From NCBI GenBank assembly GCA_964429355.1, contig CAYSCH010000301.1, forward strand, positions 1-11,752: DNA of 11,752 nucleotides, given 5' to 3'. The notes under the pieces were generated by a model. That model saw only the letters and a program-made list of their open reading frames with translations, did not search any database and had not been told where the DNA came from. The position numbers were made by a program, and so were the translations under genes. This DNA comes from JAAYAY01 sp964429355 (GTDB lineage: Bacteria > Planctomycetota > Planctomycetia > Pirellulales > Thermoguttaceae). Position 1 is the first letter of the stretch; every line of letters starts with the position of its first letter. Positions 5,967 through 11,752 of this stretch are shown piece after piece.

Positions 5967-6794
5967 CTAGGGTTTCTTCTGTCCCGAATCCTTGACGAAA
6001 AACCTGCCAAGATTGATCCCCCCGCGAAGTTCCTCCTCCAGGAGCTTGATGCGGGTCTCCAGGCGTTCCACGGCCCGGAGAAGCTTCGGAATCGCATTCT
6101 CGACCTCACCCGGCGGTTTGGGACGCGGAACACCCGGATAGCCGAGGTGCCTGGCCAGCGCTGAGAACAGGAAGACCGGGTCTTTCTTCCGGTTCGCTTC
6201 GGCAATCCGGCCTTCCTTCTCGCCGAACAGGACCGGCTTGTCCATGCTGGGATCCTTCATCTTGCAGTACTGGCTGCGGATGTAAATCATGTCGGAGAAG
6301 TCGATCAGTCCGATCTGCTTGCGGACCGTCAGGATCCACGTAGACCAGTTCTCGTCATAAATCGGATCCCCGGCCATCGCTCCCAGTCCGGCGTCGTAAC
6401 CCAATCGATTGCGGCAGAGAGTCTCGAACTGGTAGAAGAAAATGCCTTGCGGACTGGCCCCTTCCGCCCGGAACTTGGCCTCCCGTTCCAGGATTTCCAG
6501 GGCGATGCGAAAATCGAAACGCCCCTCCTGCCGTTCTGCCTCGGTGATCACGAAGGTCTGGAAGGTTGTGAAATAGTGTGCCATGTGAGCCATAGCCGTG
6601 CCGAAGCCGCCCGTGTGCTTGAGCTCGGTTCGCATGAAATCGAGCGCCAACGGCAGTTTCGACGTGGACAGCAGTTCCTGACGTATCGCATACAGGAGTT
6701 CCTGGGTCGACATTCCCTGCTGCATGCGATCGTTCAGCGTCCGATAGAAATACGCCTGTTCGACGTATTCTTCGCGATCGAGAAGTTGAGCCAT
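5967..6794 (-). CDS. Conserved hypothetical protein, planctomycete type, with C-terminal coiled coil
   Basis: I cannot assign a function. The 275-residue product has no signal peptide or membrane segment and looks cytosolic and largely helical. The first 110 residues are rich in helix-forming charged and aromatic residues (LLDREEYVEQAYFYRTL, ALDFMRTELKHTG). The middle contains RIALEILEREAKF, FFYQFETLCRNRLGYDAG and WILTVRKQIGLIDFSDMIYIRS. PVLFGEKEGRIAEANRKKDPVFLF (187-210, several blocks) looks strongly constrained. Residues 231-257 have heptad-like leucines (LLRAVERLETRIKLLEEEL), a likely coiled coil for self-association. I recall similar proteins only in planctomycetes, without an assigned role. 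ATG 6794 is preceded by GGAGG 14 bases upstream, a rather long spacer. It starts 23 bp after the oxidoreductase stop, so the two are probably co-transcribed, and tmk follows. Confidence 0.85.
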   Translation of the reverse strand: MAQLLDREEYVEQAYFYRTLNDRMQQGMSTQELLYAIRQELLSTSKLPLALDFMRTELKHTGGFGTAMAHMAHYFTTFQTFVITEAERQEGRFDFRIALEILEREAKFRAEGASPQGIFFYQFETLCRNRLGYDAGLGAMAGDPIYDENWSTWILTVRKQIGLIDFSDMIYIRSQYCKMKDPSMDKPVLFGEKEGRIAEANRKKDPVFLFSALARHLGYPGVPRPKPPGEVENAIPKLLRAVERLETRIKLLEEELRGGINLGRFFVKDSGQKKP

Positions 6795-6817
6795 CGTGTC
6801 TCGTCAATCCTCCGAGC

Positions 6818-8122
6818 TCAGAGGGTCCATCCCGCGCGATACTCTCGCCTGAGATACTGCTCCGCATCCGGGCAATTTGTGGCCTTCAGGTTCTTCGCAT
6901 CCCAATCGAGCTTCGCTCCCACGCGGTACGAAACGTTGCCGAGCAAGACTGTTTCGGTCAACACGCCCGAGTAGCTGAAGGGACACGTCGTCGCCGTGCC
7001 GTTCTTGCAGGCCTCGATCCACTCCGCGTGATGGCCGATGGAATCGGGAATCGACGGTTCGGGCGGCTTCACGTCGGCAAACTGCTTTTCCGGGAGCAGT
7101 TGCCGCCGTCCGTAGTCGGCCACCAGCATGCCCCGCTTGCCCACAAAGAGCACTCCCGCCGACCACGCCTCCAGGCCGTGCCTGGCGAGAATCTCCGGCT
7201 GCGTTGGTCCGTTGGTCCAGGTGAGCTGGACGGGCGGAAGATCGCCACGGGCAGGAAACTGGTAATGCACCGTGAGCTGAGGGGCCGTTGTCTCCGGGTG
7301 CGCCGGCGGGCCGACCGCTTCGACCGACGTCGCGTGTTTCAGGCCCAAGGCCCAGAAGGGGAGGTCCATGTAGTGGCAGCCGAAGTCGCCCAACGTGCCG
7401 TTGCCGAAGGCCCACCAGCTTCGCCAACTCCCCGGTACGTAGACCGGGTGATAGGGCCGTTCCGGAGCCGGGCCGAGCCAGAGATCCCAGTCCAGGTAGT
7501 CCGGCACCGGCGGCGTATCGGTTGGCCGCTCCTGACCTCCGAGGGCACCGCTGTGCCACACGTGAACTTCGCCAACCGGCCCGATCACGCCCGACGTGAT
7601 CAATTCGACCACGCGCCGGTAGTTTCCTTCCGCGTGGATCTGGGTACCCATCTGGGTGGCCAGCTTGTTCTCGACGGCCAGTTCGGTGAGCAGCCGGGCC
7701 TCGGCCACATTATGCGTCAACGGCTTCTCGCAGTAGCAGTGCTTCTTCAGCCGCATCGCCGCAGCCGCGGCAGGGGCATGGGTGTGGTCGGGCGTGCTGA
7801 CCACCACGGCGTCGATGCGATCGGCGATCGTGTCCAGCATCTTCCGATAGTCGCGGAAGGTCTCGGCCTTGGGAAACTGCTTCGCAGCCCCGGCAAGACG
7901 GTTCGCATCGATATCGCAAAGGGCGACGATATTCTCCGACGACACGCCGCCCAGATTCGCTCCGCCCCGTCCGGCCACGCCAATCACCGCGACGTTGAGC
8001 GACTCGTTCGGCGACTTCGGAGCGGCCATTCCACGGGCTGTGATTCCAACCCCCAGGAACAGAGCGGTCGGTGCAAGAGCCGCTTGACGTAAGAAGTTAC
8101 GACGAGTCAAATGGCATTTCAT
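6818..8122 (-). CDS. Tat-exported Gfo/Idh/MocA-family oxidoreductase
   Basis: The family consists of NAD(P)-dependent oxidoreductases acting mostly on sugars and inositols; the substrate here cannot be told. The 434-residue protein opens with a twin-arginine signal, TRRNFLRQ at residues 6-13, then a hydrophobic stretch and a likely cleavage near ARGMA (residue 33). The dinucleotide-binding fold follows (NVAVIGVAGRGG at 43-54), then DAVVVSTPDHTHA at 104-116, CEKPLTHN at 131-138 with the family's conserved Lys, and LGDFGCHYMDLPFWALG at 244-260. ATG 8122 is supported by GGAGA six bases upstream and by the signal sequence starting there; the frame upstream to 8398 is meaningless and overlaps rsmG. 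Planctomycetes carry many such exported paralogues, so substrate prediction from context is unsafe. It heads a minus-strand pair with the hypothetical gene 23 bp downstream and is divergent from rsmG. Confidence 0.93.
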   Translation of the reverse strand: MKCHLTRRNFLRQAALAPTALFLGVGITARGMAAPKSPNESLNVAVIGVAGRGGANLGGVSSENIVALCDIDANRLAGAAKQFPKAETFRDYRKMLDTIADRIDAVVVSTPDHTHAPAAAAAMRLKKHCYCEKPLTHNVAEARLLTELAVENKLATQMGTQIHAEGNYRRVVELITSGVIGPVGEVHVWHSGALGGQERPTDTPPVPDYLDWDLWLGPAPERPYHPVYVPGSWRSWWAFGNGTLGDFGCHYMDLPFWALGLKHATSVEAVGPPAHPETTAPQLTVHYQFPARGDLPPVQLTWTNGPTQPEILARHGLEAWSAGVLFVGKRGMLVADYGRRQLLPEKQFADVKPPEPSIPDSIGHHAEWIEACKNGTATTCPFSYSGVLTETVLLGNVSYRVGAKLDWDAKNLKATNCPDAEQYLRREYRAGWTL

Positions 8123-8258
8123 GATGATTCTCCGGCTATTGGCCTTTGTCTCGGGGAGGGCAGAACGGTTCCAGCCCGTGTGCACTATGCTATCCCTCTG
8201 AGACGGGCGATGCAATCGCTGCTCGACTCTTGCCGCATCCTTCCAGAAAGCCCCGCCT
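8123..8258. other. Divergent intergenic region between the oxidoreductase and rsmG
   Basis: This 136-bp region must supply the upstream signals of both divergent genes. I see no pair of promoter boxes clear enough to mark on either strand and no notable inverted repeat. Confidence 0.4.
8129..8133 (-). promoter_or_regulatory. Shine-Dalgarno of the Gfo/Idh/MocA gene
   Basis: GGAGA on the minus strand, six bases before ATG 8122. It fixes the start at the first residue of the Tat signal peptide. Confidence 0.6.
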
Positions 8259-8906
8259 GTGACCGAGAACCCCGACAGCCTTGCCGCTGCATTGGCTCGA
8301 CATGAGATCGAGTTGCCCGACGACCAGATCCCCCTCCTCGACCGGTACTGTCGCGTCCTCTGGGACTGGAACTCCAAGCTGAACCTGACTCGCCACACCG
8401 ATTATGAGAAGTTCGTCGCCCGCGACGTTGTCGACAGCTTGGCCTTCGCGAGCCACCTCGGAGAGAATGAGGTGATTCTCGACGTGGGAACCGGCGGGGG
8501 CGTGCCCGGCGTCGTGTTGGCCATCGTGCGTCCCGACCTGCGCATTTCGCTCTGCGAATCGGTGGGCAAGAAGGCCCGGGCCGTGGCCGACATCGTCGCC
8601 CAGTTGAAAGTCGACGTTCCCGTCTATCCGGAAAATGTGCAGCAGGTCCTGCTGGCCTGGAGGGGCGACACCCTCGTCATGCGCGCCGTGGCCCGGCTCC
8701 GCAAAATCCTCACCTGGCTCGAGCCGCACTGGGGCGCCTTCCACCGCGTGCTCCTGGTGAAGGGGCCGGCCTGGGTCGAGGAGCGAGGCGAGGCACGGCA
8801 TCACGGGCAGATGCACAACCTCGAACTGCGCAAACTGACTTCCTATCCCTTGCCGGGAACCGAGTCCGAGAGCGTTCTCCTGCAGATCACGCGGAAGACA
8901 GGCTGA
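8259..8906 (+). CDS. rsmG: 16S rRNA (guanine(527)-N7)-methyltransferase RsmG (GidB)
   Basis: RsmG uses S-adenosylmethionine to methylate N7 of G527 in 16S rRNA. In several bacteria its loss gives low-level streptomycin resistance. The 215-residue product has family length. NLTRHTDYEKFVARDVVDSL at 42-61 is the family's N-terminal mark. The SAM-binding motif is DVGTGGGVPG at 75-84, with the acidic residue Glu100 after the second strand (SLCE), RAVARL at 142-147 and the conserved KG at 168-169. The start is GTG 8259, the first good start in the frame, with only a poor Shine-Dalgarno. In many bacteria it sits next to mnmG, but here it stands alone with a transporter downstream. The GGGVPG form of the SAM loop differs slightly from the more common GAGFPG. 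Confidence 0.92.
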   Translation: MTENPDSLAAALARHEIELPDDQIPLLDRYCRVLWDWNSKLNLTRHTDYEKFVARDVVDSLAFASHLGENEVILDVGTGGGVPGVVLAIVRPDLRISLCESVGKKARAVADIVAQLKVDVPVYPENVQQVLLAWRGDTLVMRAVARLRKILTWLEPHWGAFHRVLLVKGPAWVEERGEARHHGQMHNLELRKLTSYPLPGTESESVLLQITRKTG

Positions 8907-8939
8907 CTCATGCGGCAATGCCAGTTAACGGGCTCGCTG

Positions 8940-8962
8940 CCGGTCAGCTTGTCTGATTCCGG
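8940..8962. terminator. Weak hairpin after rsmG, possible terminator
   Basis: CCGGTCAG pairs with CTGA-TT-CCGG around the loop CTTGT: eight base pairs with a two-base bulge, 34 bp after the rsmG stop. No T-tract follows, so it is not a standard intrinsic terminator. Confidence 0.2.
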
Positions 8963-9034
8963 TTCGCGCCTGCTGCTCTGAGTTGCCCTGCAAAGCTGAC
9001 AATTGGACCCTTTCCTCAAGCATTTCACCGACCC

Positions 9035-9985
9035 TTGCCGCTCCTGTCATCCCTTTCCGATGTTCTCTTGGCTGCCGGCAGTTCGGCCGTGCCTGCTGGT
9101 TTCCTGCTGGCGCCGACTTTCTGGATGTCGCTCCTGGCGGCGTTTCTCTATGCGCTGGGCGCCCTGTTGCTCAAGCGGGCGGCGACCGACGCCGTCGACG
9201 TCTGGCGGATCACCTTCGTTTCGAACATCGCTACGTCGATTGCCCTGGCCGGTCTGTGGGTCTTCGGAGGCCAGATTCCTTCGATGGGTTTGCTCTGGCA
9301 ACCGGCGGTCGTGGCGCTGCTCTTTATCGCGGGGCAGATCGCGGCGGTCATTGCTCTCACTCGCGGAGATGTCTCGGTCGCCACGCCCATGCTGGGCCTG
9401 AAGATCCTCATGGTGGCCTTCTTCACCTGGGTCCTGCTCTGTGAACCGCTCCCGTCTCGGGTCTGGATGTCGGCCACATTGGCGACCCTGGCGGTGGCGT
9501 TTCTGGGAATCAGCCGCGACCGCGCCGGCATGCACCGCGCCGCGTTCACGGCAGGTTGCACCTTGATTGCTGCCGCCTCCTACGCCTGCTTCGACGTCCT
9601 CGTCCAGCGTTGGTCGCCGGACTGGGGCGTGGGGCGATTCCCGCCCCTGGTGGGCTTGTTTGCGGCCGCCTATTCTCTGGTACTCATTCCGCGATTCCCG
9701 CAACCGCTCCGCTCGGTGCCGATAGCGGTATGGCCATTCCTGGCCGGCGGCTCGGCCCTGATCGGCCTCCAGGGTCTGCTGATCATCTCCACCATCGCCA
9801 ACTGGGGATATGCGGCGGCGGCCAACGTGGTCTACAGTTCACGCGGACTCTGGAGCGTTCTCCTGGTGCTTGCCCTGGGGCATTGGCTCGCGCAGGACGA
9901 GCATGCCCTGGGCCGGAAGTTGCTCATGTTCCGCCTGGCCGGGGCCGTGCTGCTGTCGGCAGCAATTCTCATGTTGGCTGAGTGA
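9035..9985 (+). CDS. EamA/DMT-superfamily membrane transporter
   Basis: This is a probable inner-membrane drug/metabolite transporter of the two-repeat EamA type; the substrate is unknown. About ten hydrophobic segments are visible, near residues 23-47, 59-79, 85-110, 116-137, 141-160, 168-192, 201-221, 228-258, 264-285 and 300-316. They form two five-helix halves with a short basic loop (RDRAGMHR) between them. ALTRGDVSVATPMLGLKIL in the first half and NVVYSSRGLWSVLLVLALGHWL in the second are the typical re-entrant EamA patterns near helices 4 and 9. The start is uncertain: TTG 9035 is the earliest usable codon in the frame, GTG 9089 and ATG 9125 (MSLLAAFLYALG) are alternatives, and none has a good Shine-Dalgarno. 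The hydrophobic stretch just before Met31 (GFLLAPTFW) favours a start upstream of 9125. The gene is 128 bp after rsmG and ends 36 bp before a convergent gene. Confidence 0.8.
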   Translation: MPLLSSLSDVLLAAGSSAVPAGFLLAPTFWMSLLAAFLYALGALLLKRAATDAVDVWRITFVSNIATSIALAGLWVFGGQIPSMGLLWQPAVVALLFIAGQIAAVIALTRGDVSVATPMLGLKILMVAFFTWVLLCEPLPSRVWMSATLATLAVAFLGISRDRAGMHRAAFTAGCTLIAAASYACFDVLVQRWSPDWGVGRFPPLVGLFAAAYSLVLIPRFPQPLRSVPIAVWPFLAGGSALIGLQGLLIISTIANWGYAAAANVVYSSRGLWSVLLVLALGHWLAQDEHALGRKLLMFRLAGAVLLSAAILMLAE

Positions 9986-9990
9986 GGCTC

Positions 9991-10015
9991 GCACCGGTGC
10001 TTGCAGTCGGGCACC
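9991..10015. other. Inverted repeats between convergent genes
   Basis: GCACCGGTGC (9991-10000) is a perfect ten-base palindrome. Its right half, GGTGC, can also pair with GCACC at 10011-10015 across a ten-base loop. Lying in the 36 bp between two convergent stop codons, it might help end both transcripts, but there is no T-tract. Confidence 0.2.
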
Positions 10016-10021
10016 AGACGG

Positions 10022-11752
10022 CTATTTCTCCACCCAGCGCACGTTGCGGAACTTCGCCCCCGCGCATCCCCAGGCGTAAAGGGCCATTGTGCCCTTCGCG
10101 AACGTTTCGTCCACCGCTTCCAGGTCCTTCTTCCCGTCGACGTAGACCGTGATTGTTGGCCCGTCGAGTACGATCCGCACCGCATACCAGCGATCCTTCT
10201 CGTAGCCCGCCGTGTTTGTGGCGAGCGTCTGATACGCGCCGCTCGTCTTTCTGGCCAGGATCCGAAAACTGCGCTGCTGGTCCATCGACCACAGGTAGTA
10301 GTCGTCCGGGCCGTTGAACCGGAATGCCACTCCCAGCCCGTCGTCGTCTGAAGAAGCAATCTCGAGCGAAAGCTCGCCGTTGGCCCACGACTCACCTGGT
10401 CCAAACGAGCGATAACTTCCCGGGCGATCGACCGCCGGTTCCAGATTACCGGCCACGCCCACAAAATGGTTCGAGCGTTCGATGACGTAGTCGCTCTCCA
10501 GCTTCCAGTCGCTCACCGGCGGAGTGCCGCCGGGGCTGTCGACCACGGTCCAGCCCGGATCGTCGAGCGGGATGAAGGTGGGATCGACGTCGAATTGGGC
10601 GGATGCCACATTGCTGGGAGGGAGACCAGCGGCAAACGTCCTCGCTCGAAGGGAAACGGCCCACTCGATCGCCAAAGGTCCGGTGTAGCGCGGCGATTGC
10701 GCGGTCGGCGAGGTTCCGTCCAGTGTGTAGCGGATCTCCCCGTCTGGCGCTTCGCTAGTCAATTGAACCTCGAAGGGTTGCCGGCGACGGGCGCCGGCGG
10801 GCGTGATTGCCGGCGGGCGCAATCCGTAAGGCACCAGGGCAATCGACGCCTTGTTCAAATAGCTGCAGCGGCAACGGTCGGTCGCATCGGGCATCAGAAC
10901 AAGGCCCCCCGCGGGAATCGCGTTGATCCAGCAGCCCGGCCGGATGCCGCCATAGTTCTCGGTTCCGTAATTGCGTAGCAGGTCGACATACCCCACCGTC
11001 GCCGAACGGTAGACGAGCATATTCGTACAGCCCGACGGAATTCCGCACCCGTACGATCGATCGAGCACGAAATCGGCCGGCCTACCCGTGAGCAGATCCC
11101 ACGCCTGCGGTTGCAGGTAGATCGTCCGGTCGTTGATCACCGGGCGCGACTTGTACGGCGCCTCGATGTCCCATCGGCGCTTCCCCGTCGCCGAATCGAA
11201 AGCAGCCATCCGCCCGCCCAGTTCCGAGGCCAGCTTGAATCGCCAGTCCTGGTAGCCCATGAGGAGCACGTCGTGGTCGACGCTCAGAACGAGCAGGGTG
11301 CCATAAATGTCGTCGGCCGATTCCCAGATCACTGTCCCGTCGGCAGCATTCAACGTGACGAGTCGGCCCGAAGGATGCGAGTCTTCCGGATCGGGATTGC
11401 CGACGCGTTTTTCCCGCTCGCGGTCGCCCACCGCCGTCGGGCGGTCGATCAGATGGACGCGACCTTCACCAATCACGATTGTATTGTGGCGAATGGTATG
11501 CTCCGGCTGATAGCGCCAGCGGACCTCGACCGTCGTAGCATCCATGGCGAACAGGCCGATCGATTCGGTGTACTGTTGATTCATATCGCCCTGCTGGAAG
11601 CGATACGTGACCAGATGCCGCGTGTCGGCGAGCGAGCCGAAGAGCGTGTCGTCGACGAGGGCCACGATTCCCCAGGTACCGGGGTTTCCGTCCGGCAGGT
11701 CCGGGGCTGCAAAGCCAGCCAGCCGCCGGCCGGTGGCCGGATCGAGCCGCAG
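10022..11752 (-). CDS. PQQ-like beta-propeller protein with chitobiase-C-terminal-like and laminin-G/DUF1080-like domains (5' end outside window)
   Basis: The frame is open to the right edge, so at least the first part is missing; 576 residues are visible. Residues 1-309 hold repeats of PQQ-propeller type (LRLDPATGRRLAGF, LVTLNAADGTVIWES, MAAFDSATGKRRWDIEAP). They end in a Cys-containing segment, GCGIPSGC near 235-242, IRPGCWINAIPAGGLVLMPD near 270-289 and CRCSYLN near 294-300. Residues about 325-388 (APDGEIRYTLDGTSP, then YTGPLAI and VSLRARTFAAG) match the CHB_HEX_C_1 domain of chitobiases. Residues 400-576 form a concanavalin-like LamG/DUF1080-type domain (FNGPDDYYLWSMD, DRWYAVRIVLDG, ITVYVDGKKDLEA). 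Such proteins are normally exported and may bind glycans or serve envelope roles; an enzyme activity cannot be claimed. The GTG at 11665 is an internal codon and not the start, since the propeller pattern continues upstream of it. Confidence 0.85.
   Translation of the reverse strand: MRLDPATGRRLAGFAAPDLPDGNPGTWGIVALVDDTLFGSLADTRHLVTYRFQQGDMNQQYTESIGLFAMDATTVEVRWRYQPEHTIRHNTIVIGEGRVHLIDRPTAVGDREREKRVGNPDPEDSHPSGRLVTLNAADGTVIWESADDIYGTLLVLSVDHDVLLMGYQDWRFKLASELGGRMAAFDSATGKRRWDIEAPYKSRPVINDRTIYLQPQAWDLLTGRPADFVLDRSYGCGIPSGCTNMLVYRSATVGYVDLLRNYGTENYGGIRPGCWINAIPAGGLVLMPDATDRCRCSYLNKASIALVPYGLRPPAITPAGARRRQPFEVQLTSEAPDGEIRYTLDGTSPTAQSPRYTGPLAIEWAVSLRARTFAAGLPPSNVASAQFDVDPTFIPLDDPGWTVVDSPGGTPPVSDWKLESDYVIERSNHFVGVAGNLEPAVDRPGSYRSFGPGESWANGELSLEIASSDDDGLGVAFRFNGPDDYYLWSMDQQRSFRILARKTSGAYQTLATNTAGYEKDRWYAVRIVLDGPTITVYVDGKKDLEAVDETFAKGTMALYAWGCAGAKFRNVRWVEK

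Noticed and set aside
5837..6205. N-terminal extension of tmk to 6205
   Set aside because: The extra 123 codons overlap the hypothetical gene out of frame and precede the normal kinase N-terminus.
7028..8092. Plus-strand frame of 354 codons antisense to the oxidoreductase
   Set aside because: The minus strand has full family motifs and a Tat signal; this frame has none.
8190..8918. Minus-strand frame of 242 codons opposite rsmG
   Set aside because: RsmG on the plus strand has its complete SAM motif; this frame resembles nothing known.

Overview
The window looks like a stretch of a planctomycete chromosome, most likely of the Pirellulales type. This is an inference. It rests on the high G+C content, the few Shine-Dalgarno sites, a Tat-exported Gfo/Idh/MocA oxidoreductase, a PQQ-type propeller protein fused to a laminin-G/DUF1080-like domain, and a hypothetical protein (5967-6794) of a kind I associate with planctomycetes. 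Most genes are ordinary housekeeping or accessory metabolism. I see no mobile element, CRISPR array, rRNA or tRNA, and no multi-gene system that is clearly new.

Layout. On the plus strand, 185-1375 is larC (nickel-pincer cofactor biosynthesis). It is followed after a strong ribosome binding site by a small membrane-anchored protein with a coiled coil and a helix-turn-helix-like C-terminus (1417-2013). That gene converges on, and overlaps by 89 bp, a minus-strand pair: panB (4855-4055), then six bases later a YyaL/SSP411-type thioredoxin-domain protein (4048-1925). The latter carries a 10-N assembly gap that does not fit the family's spacing. Upstream of panB is the only long gene-free stretch (4856-5218). 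Most of it is a tandem array of three 74-bp units plus an 18-bp partial fourth, and the array runs into the last codons of tmk (5836-5219, minus). A decayed fragment of the same repeat seems to lie on the other side of tmk. Upstream of tmk on the minus strand are the hypothetical helical protein (6794-5967) and a Tat-exported oxidoreductase (8122-6818).

Divergent from the oxidoreductase, on the plus strand, come rsmG (8259-8906, 16S rRNA m7G527 methyltransferase) and an EamA/DMT-type transporter (9035-9985). The last gene, on the minus strand, runs off the right edge. It encodes at least 576 residues of propeller, chitobiase-C-terminal-like and laminin-G-like domains.

How they work together. 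panB starts pantothenate/CoA synthesis, tmk serves dTTP synthesis and rsmG modifies the ribosome. The exported oxidoreductase and the propeller/LamG protein fit the polysaccharide-degrading, envelope-rich lifestyle of planctomycetes. Close spacing supports panB-yyaL and oxidoreductase-hypothetical as co-transcribed pairs, and probably larC with the HTH protein. The points most worth a second look are the repeat array and its relation to the tmk stop codon, the small membrane-HTH protein, and the hypothetical protein next to tmk.
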